Assembly: GCF_003054195.1 (NCBI RefSeq)
Contig: NZ_QBKP01000005.1
Coordinates: 62,001 to 126,000, forward strand
Source of the DNA: Gemmobacter caeni
GTDB lineage: Bacteria; Pseudomonadota; Alphaproteobacteria; Rhodobacterales; Rhodobacteraceae
Direction of reading: 5' to 3'
DNA length: 64,000 nt
Every line of letters starts with the position of its first letter. Within the stretch, counting starts at the first letter, position 1. Shown here piece by piece: positions 45,792-55,603 of the stretch. The translations under genes were made by a program, and so were the position numbers. Under the pieces are notes generated by a model. It did not search any database. It was not told where the DNA came from and saw only the letters and a program-made list of their open reading frames with translations.

Positions 45792-46111
45792 GCCGCGAGG
45801 CGGTCTGGGCCGCCCTGCACGTTACCGACTGGACCGAGTTCACCTGGGTGATGATCGGCCTTGGCGGGCAGCTGATGTTCACCATGCGCTTTCTGGTGCA
45901 ATGGATCGTGTCGGAACGCACGCGCCGGTCGGTCATCCCGGTGGCCTTCTGGTATTTCTCGATGGCCGGGGGTGTGGTGCTGCTGAGCTATGCGCTGTGG
46001 CGGCGCGACCCCGTGTTCGTGTTCGGGCAGGCGACGGGGCTTGTCATCTATTCCCGCAATCTTTGGCTTATCCATGCTGAAAAGCACCAGCCTGCCCAAA
46101 GCCGCGCCTGA
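45788..46111 (+). CDS. LAB_N small membrane protein (lipid A biosynthesis N-terminal domain type)
   Basis: 107-residue membrane protein of the LAB_N family, named after the N-terminal part of some LpxB proteins. The hallmarks are WVMIGLGGQLMFTMRFLVQWIVSER and the later SYALWRRDPVFVFGQATGLVIYSRNLWLI, with three predicted helices. It overlaps the glycosyltransferase gene by 4 bp (ATGA) and the GT39 gene by 38 bp. Known function is lacking; it may anchor the GT2 enzyme or move the lipid-linked sugar across the membrane. Confidence 0.93.
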   Translation: MSREAVWAALHVTDWTEFTWVMIGLGGQLMFTMRFLVQWIVSERTRRSVIPVAFWYFSMAGGVVLLSYALWRRDPVFVFGQATGLVIYSRNLWLIHAEKHQPAQSRA

Positions 46112-47519
46112 CTGCCTGCAGGCGGCGTTGCTGGCCATTGCCGCGCTGACGCTGTGGCGGCTGGGCATGCTGGCCGCGATGCGGACCGAACTTTGGACGG
46201 ATGAATCGCAATACTGGCTATGGGGGCAGTCGCTGTCCTTCGGCGCCTATTCCAAGCCTCCGCTGATCGGCTGGCTGATCCGTTCCACGACCGAAGTTGC
46301 GGGCGACACGCCCTTCGGGGTGCGTCTTGCGGCGCCTGTGCTGCATGGGGTGACGGCGATGCTGGTCATGGCGCTTGCAGCGCGGCTGACCAATGCGCGC
46401 GTGGCGGCACTGGCCGGGCTGACCTATGCGACCATGCCCGCAGCCACGCTGGGCGCGATGATGATGACGACCGACACACCGCTGCTGTGTGCCATCGCGG
46501 CGGCGCTGCTGATGCAGCACCGGCTGGCCGCGCGCGCTTCGACCGGCGATGCGGTGTTGCTGGGGCTGGCGCTGGGGCTGGGGTTCCTGTCGAAACATGC
46601 GATGCTGTTTGCCATGGCCGGGATGGCTATGGCCGCGCTGGTATCCCCGGCATGGCGGATCACCCGCCGCGATGCGACAATAGCCGGGGCGGTTGCCCTG
46701 TTGCTGGCGCTGCCGAATCTGCTGTGGATCGCCAGCCACGGTTTTGTGACCCTGCATCATCTGGCCGAAGATGGCGCGGCGCAGGGTTTTGGCCTGCATC
46801 TGTCTGGTGCTGTCCGCTTTTTGGCCGAACAACTCGCGGTGATGGGGCCGCTGGCCTTTCCGGCCTTCCTGCTGGGTCTGCACGCGCCCCGCCCGCCACT
46901 GCGCGGCGCCGTGACGGTGGCGCTGGTGATCCTTGGCATCGTCACGCTTCAGGCGCTGACCAGCCGGGCGCTTGCAAACTGGGGCGTGGGCTTTACGGTC
47001 ACGGGCAGCATCATCGCCGCGCACTGGCTGGCGCGGCACCGGGCGCTGGCCTTTGCCTCGCTGGCACTGGGTGCGGCGGTGGCGATTGCCCTGCCGCTCA
47101 TCGCCACTTTCGGCACCGGCTGGCGGATCGGGGACGGGCCGCTGATCCTGTCGCGCTATCTGGGCCGGGCCGAGGTCAGCCGGCGCGCAATGGATTTCGC
47201 AACGCGCAATGGCGCCGCCGTGATCGTGGCCTCAGATCGTGGCCTTCTGGCTGATCTGAGCTGGCAGAGCCATGGCTCCGGGCTGGAAATCGCCGCCACC
47301 CCGCATGACGGACCACCCCGACACCACTGGGACCTGGCGCTGCCGCTGACCGCTGCTCCGGGCACACCGGTTGTGCTGTTGATGCAAGGGGCGGAGCCAC
47401 CCGCCTGCGCCACCGGCCCGTCTGACCACTGGATCGCCGGGCCAGGCTTTGCCGAGGGGCGACAGATGTCGCTGGTCCTGACCACCCCCGAATGCCTGAC
47501 GGAGGCCAAGGATGACTGA
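46074..47519 (+). CDS. GT39/ArnT-like integral membrane glycosyltransferase
   Basis: 481-residue GT-C fold enzyme with about 10 hydrophobic helices. The N-terminal external loop carries the Asp-Glu signature (ELWTDESQYWLWGQ), as in ArnT/PMT family enzymes that use a polyprenyl-phosphate sugar donor. It should transfer that sugar to a lipid (or protein) on the periplasmic side. It overlaps the LAB_N gene by 38 bp and the PAP2 gene by 8 bp. Lipid A, as in ArnT, is one possible acceptor; the acceptor and sugar are not known. Confidence 0.9.
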   Translation: MLKSTSLPKAAPDCLQAALLAIAALTLWRLGMLAAMRTELWTDESQYWLWGQSLSFGAYSKPPLIGWLIRSTTEVAGDTPFGVRLAAPVLHGVTAMLVMALAARLTNARVAALAGLTYATMPAATLGAMMMTTDTPLLCAIAAALLMQHRLAARASTGDAVLLGLALGLGFLSKHAMLFAMAGMAMAALVSPAWRITRRDATIAGAVALLLALPNLLWIASHGFVTLHHLAEDGAAQGFGLHLSGAVRFLAEQLAVMGPLAFPAFLLGLHAPRPPLRGAVTVALVILGIVTLQALTSRALANWGVGFTVTGSIIAAHWLARHRALAFASLALGAAVAIALPLIATFGTGWRIGDGPLILSRYLGRAEVSRRAMDFATRNGAAVIVASDRGLLADLSWQSHGSGLEIAATPHDGPPRHHWDLALPLTAAPGTPVVLLMQGAEPPACATGPSDHWIAGPGFAEGRQMSLVLTTPECLTEAKDD

Positions 47520-48327
47520 CCCCACCCTCGCCCGCCTGCATCATGCCGCGCTGATTGCAACGCTGGTTGTGCTCTGCCTGTTCAGCGCCGAACCGGCACT
47601 GGATATCGCCCTTTCAAGCCGGTTTCTTGATCCGCAAGGCGTTTTCGCCCTGCGCGGAAACCCCGCCATCACCACACTCAACGACAGCCTGCGCTGGGGG
47701 TTGACCGCTTTTGCCCTTCTGGCGGTGGCTCTGCCAGTGCTGGCACGCACGCTCGGCTTCACACCGCGATCCGGGCTGGCCGGCTGGCATTTCCTTGCGA
47801 CCGTGTTCGTCATCGGCCCCGGCCTGATCGTGAACGGCATCCTGAAAGCCTATGCGGGACGTGCCCGTCCCGCTGACATCATAGAGTTCGGCGGGACGCG
47901 ACAGTTCACTCCCGTCCTGCAAATCAGCGACCAGTGCAGCCAGAACTGTTCCTTCTCCTCCGGTGAGGTCGCGATGACGGCGACTTTCGCCTTTGCCCTG
48001 CTGGCCCTGACATGGCCGCATCTGCCGAAACCGCGCCGGTGGCTGGCCGTCGCCGCTGCTGCCGCGCTGATCGGGGCAAGCCTGCTGCTGCGCGTTGGCA
48101 TGGGGCGGCATTTCACCTCGGACGCGCTGGCCTCGGTCGCCATTTCGGCCTTCGTGGTGATGGGCGGCTACCGGCTGTTCAACCTTGGCACCGCGCGGCA
48201 ACAGATGACATGGCAGGCGATCCACAGTGATGGGCTGGCACTTTCCGGACATCTGCAACGCCGGTTTCAGCGCCTTGCCGCGCAGATGCGCCGCCTTTTG
48301 CCACTGGTGACGGCTGAAAGGCGCTGA
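47512..48327 (+). CDS. PAP2-family lipid phosphatase
   Basis: 271-residue membrane phosphatase with the three PAP2 motifs: KAYAGRARP (motif 1), CSFSSGEVAMT (motif 2, Ser-Gly-Glu in place of the usual SGH) and RVGMGRHFTSD (motif 3, His nucleophile). Membrane helices number about five or six. The variant of motif 2 recalls lipid A phosphatases of the LpxE/LpxT group. It could remove phosphate from lipid A, or recycle the polyprenyl phosphate carrier left by the upstream GT39 enzyme. Both are inference from the cassette. No clear terminator follows; a promoter for nspC lies downstream. Confidence 0.88.
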   Translation: MTDPTLARLHHAALIATLVVLCLFSAEPALDIALSSRFLDPQGVFALRGNPAITTLNDSLRWGLTAFALLAVALPVLARTLGFTPRSGLAGWHFLATVFVIGPGLIVNGILKAYAGRARPADIIEFGGTRQFTPVLQISDQCSQNCSFSSGEVAMTATFAFALLALTWPHLPKPRRWLAVAAAAALIGASLLLRVGMGRHFTSDALASVAISAFVVMGGYRLFNLGTARQQMTWQAIHSDGLALSGHLQRRFQRLAAQMRRLLPLVTAERR

Positions 48328-48358
48328 TGCGCGGAACCGCAAGAAAGTGTCACACGAC

Positions 48359-48387
48359 TTGCACCCAAGGGGGTTAGGCCCTATGTG
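48359..48387 (+). promoter_or_regulatory. Candidate sigma-70 promoter for nspC
   Basis: TTGCAC (48359-48364), 17-nt spacer, TATGTG (48382-48387): good -35 and fair -10 for housekeeping sigma, placed 40 bp before the nspC ATG and between the PAP2 gene and nspC. Predicted from sequence only. Confidence 0.45.
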
Positions 48388-48426
48388 GACCGCTCTTGTC
48401 CCTTTTGGCCCCGGGGGGGATTCTTG

Positions 48427-49521
48427 ATGATCCAGACGCCTTACTACCTGATTGATCGGGTGAAGCTTTCGCGCAACATGGAAATCATCGACCGGCTGCG
48501 CGCGCAGTCCGGCGCCAAGGCCCTGCTTGCGCTGAAATGTTTCGCAACCTGGCCGGTGTTCGACCAGATGCGAGAGCATATGGACGGCACGACCTCCTCC
48601 AGCCTTTACGAACTGCGGCTGGGGCGCGAGAGGTTCGGCAAGGAAACCCACGCCTATTCCGTTGGCTGGTCCGACCACGAGATCGCCGAGGCGGTAGGCT
48701 ATGCCGACAAGATCATCTTCAACTCCATCGGTCAGCTTGAACGCTTCGACAATCAGTCGGCACAGATCGAACGCGGGCTGCGGCTGAACCCGCGGTTCAG
48801 CACTTCGGGCTTTGATCTTGCCGATCCGGCCCGCCCCTTCAGCCGTCTGGGCGAATGGGACCAGAAGAAGATCGAAACCGTGATGGACCGCATCTCGGGC
48901 TTCATGATCCATTACAACTGCGAGAATGCGGATTTCGACCTGTTCGACACGCAGCTTGCCCGCATCGAGGATGAGTTCGGCGACCTGCTGAAACGCCTGA
49001 AATGGGTCAGCCTCGGCGGCGGCATCCACTTCACCGGCGAGGGCTATCCGGTGGACAAGCTCGCAGCCCGGCTCCGCGCCTTTCAGGATCGGTTCGGTGT
49101 GCAGGTCTATCTGGAACCGGGCGAGGCCGCGATCACCAATTCCGCCAGCCTTGAGGTGACGGTGATCGACACGCTGAACAACGGCAAGGATCTGGCCATC
49201 GTGGATTCCTCGGTCGAGGCGCACATGCTCGACCTGCTGATCTATCGCCAGTCGGCGAAGATGGAGGTCGCGGGCGATCATCCCTGGATGATCTGCGGCA
49301 AATCCTGCCTTGCGGGCGATATTTTCGGCGAGTTCAACTTCCCCACACCGCTGTCGGTGGGCGACCGGCTGTCGATTGCCGATGCCGCAGGCTATACGAT
49401 GGTGAAGAAGAACTGGTTCAACGGCGTGAAGATGCCCAGCATCGTCGTGCGCGAACTGGATGGCTCGCTGAGCCTGAAACGAGAATTCGGCTATGCCGAC
49501 TACGAGAGCAGCCTGGGCTGA
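48427..49521 (+). CDS. nspC: Carboxynorspermidine/carboxyspermidine decarboxylase
   Basis: PLP-dependent, alanine-racemase-fold decarboxylase of 364 residues that converts carboxyspermidine to spermidine (or carboxynorspermidine to norspermidine). Cofactor lysine is in ALLALKCFATWPVF near residue 38; the C-terminal active-site cysteine is in MICGKSCLAGDIFG, and GGGIHF, a conserved glycine turn, is near residue 195. The ATG at 48427 is preceded by G-rich TGGGGGGGA; an in-frame TTG at 48424 is weaker. It is 40 bp upstream of the synthase-like gene, so the two form the alternative polyamine pathway. Confidence 0.95.
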   Translation: MIQTPYYLIDRVKLSRNMEIIDRLRAQSGAKALLALKCFATWPVFDQMREHMDGTTSSSLYELRLGRERFGKETHAYSVGWSDHEIAEAVGYADKIIFNSIGQLERFDNQSAQIERGLRLNPRFSTSGFDLADPARPFSRLGEWDQKKIETVMDRISGFMIHYNCENADFDLFDTQLARIEDEFGDLLKRLKWVSLGGGIHFTGEGYPVDKLAARLRAFQDRFGVQVYLEPGEAAITNSASLEVTVIDTLNNGKDLAIVDSSVEAHMLDLLIYRQSAKMEVAGDHPWMICGKSCLAGDIFGEFNFPTPLSVGDRLSIADAAGYTMVKKNWFNGVKMPSIVVRELDGSLSLKREFGYADYESSLG

Positions 49522-49561
49522 GACTCTCCCTTCCCTCTGTCCTTAAAGGAGACGGTTCGAA

Positions 49562-50797
49562 GTGAAACGGAACGTGTTGATCATCGGCGCCGGTGGCGTG
49601 GCTCAGGTCGTGGCGCATAAATGTGCGCAACACAATGACCGGCTGGGCGATCTGCATATCGCCAGCCGTACGCGGGCGAAATGCGAGGCGATCATCGCCA
49701 GCGTCCATGAAAAGAACGCGATGAAGGTGCCGGGCACTTTCGCGGCCCATGCGGTCGATGCGATGGACAGTGCCGCCGTCGCCGCGCTGATCCGCGAGAC
49801 CGGCGCGCAGATCGTGATCAACGTGGGTTCGGCCTTCGTGAACATGACGGTGCTGGAAGCCTGCATCGAGACCGGCGCCGCCTATCTGGACACCGCGATC
49901 CACGAAGACCCGGAAAAGATCTGCGAAACGCCGCCGTGGTACGGCAACTACGAATGGCAACGCCGCGACCGCTGCAAGGCGGCCGGTGTGACCGCGATCC
50001 TTGGCATCGGCTTTGACCCCGGCGTGGTGAACGCCTATGCCCGCGTGGCTGAGGGGATGCTGGACAAGATCACCTCCATCGACATCGTGGACATCAATGC
50101 CGGGTCGCATGGCAAATGGTTTGCCACCAATTTCGACCCCGAGATCAACTTCCGCGAATTCACCGGCACGGTCTATTCGTGGCAGAATGGCGGCTGGCAA
50201 ACGAACAAGATGTTCGAGGTCGGCCAGACCTGGGATCTGCCGGTTGTGGGCGAACAGAAAGCCTATCTGACCGGCCATGACGAGGTGCATTCGCTGTCGG
50301 CGCGCTACAAGGATGCCGATGTGCGGTTCTGGATGGGCTTTGGCGACCATTACATCAACGTCTTCACCGTGCTGAAGAACCTTGGCCTGCTGTCGGAACA
50401 GCCGGTGAAGACCGCCGAGGGGCAAGAGGTCATTCCGCTGAAGGTGGTGAAGGCTGTGCTGCCCGATCCGGCCAGCCTCGCGCCGAACTATATCGGCAAG
50501 ACCTGCATCGGGGACGTGGTGAAGGGCGTGAAGGATGGCCAGCCGGCCGAGGTCTTCATCTACAACGTCGCGGATCACAAAGAGGCGTTCGAGGAAGTCG
50601 GCTCGCAGGGCATCAGCTATACCGCCGGTGTGCCGCCGGTCACCGCCGCGCTGCTGATTGCCGATGGCACCTGGGATGTGGGCACGATGGTCAATGTCGA
50701 GGAACTGGACCCCAAACCCTTCATCAACCTGCTGAACACCATGGGCCTGCCGAGCCGCATCAAGGATGCGCAGGGCGACCGCCCGCTGGATTTCTGA
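49562..50797 (+). CDS. Saccharopine-dehydrogenase-family carboxy(nor)spermidine synthase
   Basis: 411-residue NAD(P)-dependent enzyme that reductively couples aspartate semialdehyde to putrescine or diaminopropane. Rossmann motif NVLIIGAGGVAQVVAHKCAQ is at the start; the saccharopine-dehydrogenase-like C-terminal part includes GIGFDPGVVNAYARVAEG. Start is GTG at 49562, supported by AAAGGAGA upstream. It lies directly downstream of nspC. Lysine-degradation saccharopine dehydrogenase is the alternative, less likely given the neighbour. A terminator follows. Confidence 0.94.
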   Translation: MKRNVLIIGAGGVAQVVAHKCAQHNDRLGDLHIASRTRAKCEAIIASVHEKNAMKVPGTFAAHAVDAMDSAAVAALIRETGAQIVINVGSAFVNMTVLEACIETGAAYLDTAIHEDPEKICETPPWYGNYEWQRRDRCKAAGVTAILGIGFDPGVVNAYARVAEGMLDKITSIDIVDINAGSHGKWFATNFDPEINFREFTGTVYSWQNGGWQTNKMFEVGQTWDLPVVGEQKAYLTGHDEVHSLSARYKDADVRFWMGFGDHYINVFTVLKNLGLLSEQPVKTAEGQEVIPLKVVKAVLPDPASLAPNYIGKTCIGDVVKGVKDGQPAEVFIYNVADHKEAFEEVGSQGISYTAGVPPVTAALLIADGTWDVGTMVNVEELDPKPFINLLNTMGLPSRIKDAQGDRPLDF

Positions 50798-50804
50798 AAC
50801 ACAC

Positions 50805-50832
50805 AAGGCCCGGTCTGAACGCCGGGCCTTTC
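50805..50832. terminator. Bidirectional terminator after the polyamine genes and holA
   Basis: Perfect 9-bp stem AAGGCCCGG/CCGGGCCTT (50805-50813 and 50822-50830), 8-nt loop, short T-tract on the + strand. It lies between the convergent ends of the synthase gene (50797) and holA (50835). Confidence 0.75.
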
Positions 50833-50834
50833 GC

Positions 50835-51836
50835 TTATCGCCGCATCATCGCCAGCCGGATCAGCGCGCGTTCCATCAGTGCCATGGCAGGTGCGCGCGA
50901 GGCGGACCGCAGCGTCAGGTCGGTTTCCACCAGCAAGGCCAGCGCATCCTCCAGCCGCCGCGCGCCCCAGCTTTCGGCCTGACGCATCGCCCGATCCTTG
51001 CGCGGACCGCGCAGCCGGAACGAGGCCGGGCCGCGCGGATCAACCACCAGCGCATGCAGGGTACGGAAATGGCGCATGGCAAAGATGCATAGCGTGACGG
51101 GCTGCACCCCCTGCCCCTCCAGCCGCCGCATCAGCTGCCCCACGGCAGCGCCCCGCCCTTCGGCCACAGCCTCCACCACATCATCTACCTCGGCATCCAC
51201 CGTCGCCGGGGCCATGGCGATCACATCGGCGGGCGTCAGCGGCGTGCCGTCGCCCCATTTATACAGCGCGATCTTCTCGACTGTCTGGCGGAAGTCACCT
51301 GGATCAAGCTCTTTTGCCAGCGACAGAAGATCGGTCATCGCCTCGGGCGCGATGTCGCGCAGGCCGCTTTTGCCCAGCGTGCTCTCGATTTCCTCGCGAG
51401 AGGGGGGGTCGTCATAGATGCCAAGGCAGCGCGCCGTCGGATGCGATTCGAACAGCTTCACCAGCGCCGATTTCGCAGTCAGCCCGCCCGCGGTCACCAA
51501 GATCTGCGCGTCACCGGGACGCCAGTCGCGGAACGCCTCGGTCACCGCAGGGGCGATGGTGTCGGTCGCTTCCTCCACGAAGACCACGCGCGGACCAGGA
51601 AAGAAACCCTGCGCCTTCATCGCATCCATCAGAAGCGCCGGTTCCTTGCGCACATCACCGCCCGACAGGCGCGCAAGCCGCATCTCAGCCTCGCCCTCCG
51701 GCCCGATCAGGGCAGCAATAGCCTCCTGCCGCCGCAGTGAAACGCGCATGGCGTCCTGCCCGTACAGCAGCAGCCCCGCCGCCGCCGGATCGGGCTTGGC
51801 ACAATAGGCCGCCCCCGCCGCGCCGGTCAGCTTCAC
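50835..51836 (-). CDS. holA: DNA polymerase III subunit delta
   Basis: Clamp-loader wrench subunit that opens the beta ring; 333 residues. The family outline is present: ALLIYGQDAMRV-type start (here GLLLYGQDAMRVSLRR), conserved ILVTAGGLTAKSALVKLFES, and the C-terminal domain with RTLHALVVDPRG. Starts with GTG at 51836, overlapping the lptE stop (GTGA). It ends before a shared terminator. Part of the leuS-lptE-holA cluster common in alphaproteobacteria. Confidence 0.95.
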   Translation of the reverse strand: MKLTGAAGAAYCAKPDPAAAGLLLYGQDAMRVSLRRQEAIAALIGPEGEAEMRLARLSGGDVRKEPALLMDAMKAQGFFPGPRVVFVEEATDTIAPAVTEAFRDWRPGDAQILVTAGGLTAKSALVKLFESHPTARCLGIYDDPPSREEIESTLGKSGLRDIAPEAMTDLLSLAKELDPGDFRQTVEKIALYKWGDGTPLTPADVIAMAPATVDAEVDDVVEAVAEGRGAAVGQLMRRLEGQGVQPVTLCIFAMRHFRTLHALVVDPRGPASFRLRGPRKDRAMRQAESWGARRLEDALALLVETDLTLRSASRAPAMALMERALIRLAMMRR

Positions 51837-52318
51837 AGGAAGCTTCCTGCCGTCGCCAGAAGCCGCGTAACGATCTGGTCAGCCAAAATCCGCATCAGGC
51901 GATAGGCCGCATCCTCCTCCGCCGCCAAACCGGCGACGGTGGATCCGGTCGCCGACCAGGAGGTGAAGCTGGCTGCCGTGCCTTCGGCCAGCGGTGTGCC
52001 CGCAGCATTTTTCACCACCCAGTCCACCGTGCCGCGCAAATTATAGCGCGTCGTCGCGTTCTCTGGTGTAACGCCGACACCGATGCTTTCGGTGCGGATG
52101 GTGTAGGACAGCCGATAGCGGTCGCCCTGCGGGCGTCCCAGCCGTTCCTCCAGCCGCTCGACCAGATCGAAGCCGTTCTTGTCGGACGGCGCATCGACGC
52201 GGATCGCGCCTTGCAGCGCGGCGGCAGGTCCGCCCGGCGCATAAGCCGGGGTGAAGGTGCAGCCCGTCAGGGCCGCACCGGCGAGCGTGATGAACTGGCG
52301 GCGTTTATACCACGACAT
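51833..52318 (-). CDS. lptE: LPS assembly lipoprotein LptE
   Basis: 161-residue outer-membrane lipoprotein that plugs LptD and delivers LPS to the surface. Signal and lipobox: [13 protein letters not shown] with the lipidated Cys20. Mature part has the LptE-type features [26 protein letters not shown] and the [18 protein letters not shown] segment. Overlaps leuS by 14 bp and holA by 4 bp. The signal begins with MSWYKRRQ, which is Tat-like only in having two Arg; a normal Sec lipoprotein is more likely. Confidence 0.93.
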   Translation of the reverse strand: MSWYKRRQFITLAGAALTGCTFTPAYAPGGPAAALQGAIRVDAPSDKNGFDLVERLEERLGRPQGDRYRLSYTIRTESIGVGVTPENATTRYNLRGTVDWVVKNAAGTPLAEGTAASFTSWSATGSTVAGLAAEEDAAYRLMRILADQIVTRLLATAGSFL

Positions 52319-54905
52319 TGATGATGCGCCCCGGTACGACGATGATCTTCTTCACCGGCTGACCGGCCAAGAACTTAACCACATCCTCGTTCGCCAGCGC
52401 GATCTTTTCAACCTCTGCCGCCGCCATATCCTTCGGCACGCTGATTTCCGCCCGCCGCTTGCCGTTGATCTGGATCGGCAGCGTCACGGTATCATCCACC
52501 AGCAGCGCCGGATCGGCCTTGGGCCATGCGGCCTGCGCGCAGAGGCCTTCGCCCCCCTGATATGACCAGATGGATTCCGCGATATGCGGGGTCATCGGCG
52601 ACATCAGCTGCGCCAGCGTGCGGATCGCCTGTTTCATCACCGGAGTCGAGGCATCGGCCTTCGCCAGCACATTGGTAAAAGCGTAAAGCCCGGCGATGGC
52701 CTTGTTGAAGGCAAAGCCGTCAATGCCCTTCGTCACCTCATCCACAGCCTTCGCCGTGGCTTTCAGCAGCGCCGCATCGTCCTTGCCCTGATGATCCGCA
52801 TGCAGTTCGCCGATGCGGGAACACAGGTTCCACACACGGGTCAGATGCTTGAAGGCCGCCTCCGCGCCCGAGGCCGTCCACTCCACGTCACGCTCCGGCG
52901 GGCTGTCCGACATGACAAACCACCGCGCGGTATCGGCACCGTAAGAGGCGATGATGTTCATCGGATCGACGACATTCTTCTTGGATTTCGACATTTTGGC
53001 CGAGGGGATGACCTCGACCACTGTGCCGTCCTTCAGCGTGGCGCCGGTTTCGCTGCGGATGATGTCTTCGGGCAGATGATAGACATATCCAAAGATCGGC
53101 TCTTCATGGCCATCGGGAAACGTGGTTTTTCGTCCCGTATCTTCCCAAGTTCTGTAGATCTCGTGCGTCACCATGCCCTGCGTGAACAGCGCATTGAACG
53201 GCTCCCGCGCCTTGGCGGGCAGGTGGCCGGTTTCGTTCATCGCGCGGGCGAAGAAGCGGCTGTAAAGCAGGTGCAGAATCGCGTGCTCGATGCCGCCGAT
53301 ATACTGGTCGACGTTCATCCAGTATTCGGCATCCTCGGCCACAGTCGGCGTGGCGGCGCGGGGCGCGGTGAAGCGGGCGTAATACCAGGACGAATCGACA
53401 AAGGTGTCCATCGTATCCGTCTCGCGCCGCGCCGCTGCCCCGCATTTCGGGCAGGCGGTCGCGGCCCAGGTCGGGTGACGGTCGAGCGGGTTGCCAGGTT
53501 TGTCGAAGCTCACGTCATAGGGCAGCTCGACCGGCAGGTTTTCCTTTTTCTCAGGCACCACGCCACAGGTCGCGCAATGCACGACCGGAATCGGGCAGCC
53601 CCAATAGCGTTGCCGCGACACGCCCCAGTCGCGCAGACGGAACTTGGTGACGCCCTGGCCAAAGCCCTTGGCCTCGGCCAGCGCGATGGCCTCCGCCACA
53701 CCCTCGTCGCCGGTCATCGGCTTGTTGCCCGCGATACCGCGAACATATTGAACCCGCTCGGATTTCATCGGCACAAAGGCTTCGGTCAGCGGCGCGTCCT
53801 CCGCCCCTTCCGCCACATAGACCGCCTTGATCGGCAGCCCGTATTTGGTGGCGAATTCGAAATCGCGCTGGTCATGCGCCGGGCAGCCGAAAATCGCGCC
53901 GGTGCCGTAATCCATCAGGATGAAATTGGCGATCCAGACCGGCAGTTCCCAGTTCGGGTCCAGCGGATGCTTCACGCGGATTCCGGTATCCATGCCCAGC
54001 TTCTCGGCGGTTTGCAGGGCTTCCTCGCTGGTGCCGATGCGGCGGCATTCGGCGACAAAGGCCGCGATCTGCGGATTGGTCTTTTCCAGTTCCTTCGCCA
54101 GCGGGTGATCCGGGCTGATCCCGGCGAAAGAGGCGCCCATCAGCGTGTCGGGGCGGGTGGTATAGACCTCCAGCCGGTCAAAGCCCGCCGGCGCCGCCAC
54201 GGTTTCAAAGCCGAATTGCAGCCCGCGCGACTTGCCGATCCAGTTGGCCTGCATCAGCCGCACCTTCTCGGGCCAGTCCTTCAGACCATCAAGCGAATCC
54301 AGCAGATCGCCCGCCATGTCGGAGATCTTGAAGAACCACTGGGTCAGCTCGCGCCGTTCCACCACGGCGCCCGAGCGCCAGCCCTTGCCGTCGATCACCT
54401 GCTCGTTGGCCAGCACGGTCATATCGACCGGATCCCAGTTCACCACCGCCGCCTTGCGATAGACCAGACCCTTTTCCATCATGTCGATGAACATGGCCTG
54501 CTGCTGGCCGTAATATTCCGGGTCGCAGGTGGCGAATTCTCGGCTCCAGTCGATCGACAGGCCCAAGGGCTTCATCTGTCCGCGCATGTCGGCGATATTG
54601 CCGTAGGTCCAGTCCTTGGGATGGCCGCCACGCTCCATCGCGGCGTTCTCGGCGGGCATCCCGAAGGCATCCCAGCCCATCGGATGCAGCACCGAAAACC
54701 CGCAGGAAGATTTGTAGCGCGCCACCACATCGCCCATCGTGTAGTTGCGCACATGGCCCATGTGGATGCGCCCCGAAGGATAGGGGAACATCTCAAGCAC
54801 ATAATATTTCGGCTTGGCCGCATCGCGCCGGGCGGTGAACACCCCGGTCTTATCCCAGGTTTCCTGCCATTTCGGCTCGATCTGGCTCGGTTCATAGCGC
54901 GACAT
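52305..54905 (-). CDS. leuS: Leucyl-tRNA synthetase
   Basis: Class I aminoacyl-tRNA synthetase charging tRNA-Leu; 866 residues, standard. HIGH motif is HMGH at residues 48-51 (in [16 protein letters not shown]), KMSKS is AKMSKSKKN near residue 638. The CP1 editing domain (about 225-420) contains [10 protein letters not shown], and the zinc-type Cys cluster ([21 protein letters not shown]) lies near residue 445-490. Followed by lptE (14-bp overlap). A dispersed repeat element lies upstream. Confidence 0.99.
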   Translation of the reverse strand: MSRYEPSQIEPKWQETWDKTGVFTARRDAAKPKYYVLEMFPYPSGRIHMGHVRNYTMGDVVARYKSSCGFSVLHPMGWDAFGMPAENAAMERGGHPKDWTYGNIADMRGQMKPLGLSIDWSREFATCDPEYYGQQQAMFIDMMEKGLVYRKAAVVNWDPVDMTVLANEQVIDGKGWRSGAVVERRELTQWFFKISDMAGDLLDSLDGLKDWPEKVRLMQANWIGKSRGLQFGFETVAAPAGFDRLEVYTTRPDTLMGASFAGISPDHPLAKELEKTNPQIAAFVAECRRIGTSEEALQTAEKLGMDTGIRVKHPLDPNWELPVWIANFILMDYGTGAIFGCPAHDQRDFEFATKYGLPIKAVYVAEGAEDAPLTEAFVPMKSERVQYVRGIAGNKPMTGDEGVAEAIALAEAKGFGQGVTKFRLRDWGVSRQRYWGCPIPVVHCATCGVVPEKKENLPVELPYDVSFDKPGNPLDRHPTWAATACPKCGAAARRETDTMDTFVDSSWYYARFTAPRAATPTVAEDAEYWMNVDQYIGGIEHAILHLLYSRFFARAMNETGHLPAKAREPFNALFTQGMVTHEIYRTWEDTGRKTTFPDGHEEPIFGYVYHLPEDIIRSETGATLKDGTVVEVIPSAKMSKSKKNVVDPMNIIASYGADTARWFVMSDSPPERDVEWTASGAEAAFKHLTRVWNLCSRIGELHADHQGKDDAALLKATAKAVDEVTKGIDGFAFNKAIAGLYAFTNVLAKADASTPVMKQAIRTLAQLMSPMTPHIAESIWSYQGGEGLCAQAAWPKADPALLVDDTVTLPIQINGKRRAEISVPKDMAAAEVEKIALANEDVVKFLAGQPVKKIIVVPGRIINVVV

Positions 54906-54991
54906 GCTGGCCTCATCTCATCGGTTCGACGCGCGCGAATTAAACCGACCGGGCCGGAACAGTCCAGCCCGCGCAGCTTTCAGCTTGGTTC

Positions 54992-55023
54992 AAATATCCC
55001 GGGGGAGTCGCGCCAAAGGCGCG
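54992..55023 (+). repeat. Dispersed palindromic repeat, copy 2
   Basis: AAATATCCC (54992-55000) plus a G-run (GGGGGAGT) plus a short hairpin CGCGCC-aaa-GGCGCG (55009-55023), in the gap between leuS and the DUF3576 gene. Same plan as the element at 21532. Possibly also the end of the DUF3576 transcript on the minus strand. Confidence 0.5.
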
Positions 55024-55051
55024 GCGGAGGCAGCGCCCCCACCCTGCGGCG

Positions 55052-55603
55052 TCACAGACGGCTGTCGCGAACGCGGATTTCCCGTGCGCGGGTCAGAATC
55101 GCATCCTCGACCGCGCGCTGGGTCTGCGGCGAGACGGCGGCACCACCGCGCCCCTGCAACGAGACGCGCAGCGAGCGCGCATCCAGCGCCGGATCACTGA
55201 TATAGATCGTCGCACGATAGGCGCGACCGCCGCCGGGCGGCGTGCCATAGCCGGTCACGATGACGCCGGTGAAGGGGTCGACCGATTCGATGGGCAGGAA
55301 ATTCAGCACGTCCAGCGAGGCCTGCCACAGATAACGGTTCACCTCGACCGTGGTATTCGGATCGGCACCGCCGCCGAACAGATCCCAGATCTTCCGCTGA
55401 CGGGTCTCGTCCGAAATCTCACGGGTTGCCACGGTGCTGCGCTGCTTTGCCTTGGGCACCACGGCTTCGGTCTGCGAATGATCCACCGACCTGGCCTTGC
55501 CACTGAACAGGCCGGAACCGCCGCTGCCGATCCCGCCACAGGCCGCAAGGGCAAGGACCAGACTGCCGGACAGCGTAAGACGCGCAAGGCTGGGCAAGGA
55601 CAT
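55052..55603 (-). CDS. DUF3576 lipoprotein
   Basis: 183-residue alphaproteobacterial lipoprotein; lipobox LALAAC with Cys22, then a Gly/Ser-rich stretch and the DUF3576 domain (about 65-180) with IWDLFGGGADPNTTVEVNRYLWQASLDVLNFLP and TGYGTPPGGGRAYRATIYISDPAL. Structural function in the envelope is suspected; no known mechanism. It is upstream of leuS on the same strand, an order that is conserved in the class. Confidence 0.93.
   Translation of the reverse strand: MSLPSLARLTLSGSLVLALAACGGIGSGGSGLFSGKARSVDHSQTEAVVPKAKQRSTVATREISDETRQRKIWDLFGGGADPNTTVEVNRYLWQASLDVLNFLPIESVDPFTGVIVTGYGTPPGGGRAYRATIYISDPALDARSLRVSLQGRGGAAVSPQTQRAVEDAILTRAREIRVRDSRL

Noticed and set aside
54987-55000. GGTTCAAATATCCC resembling a tRNA T-loop
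   Set aside because: No matching stem and no other tRNA arms nearby; it is the header of the dispersed repeat.
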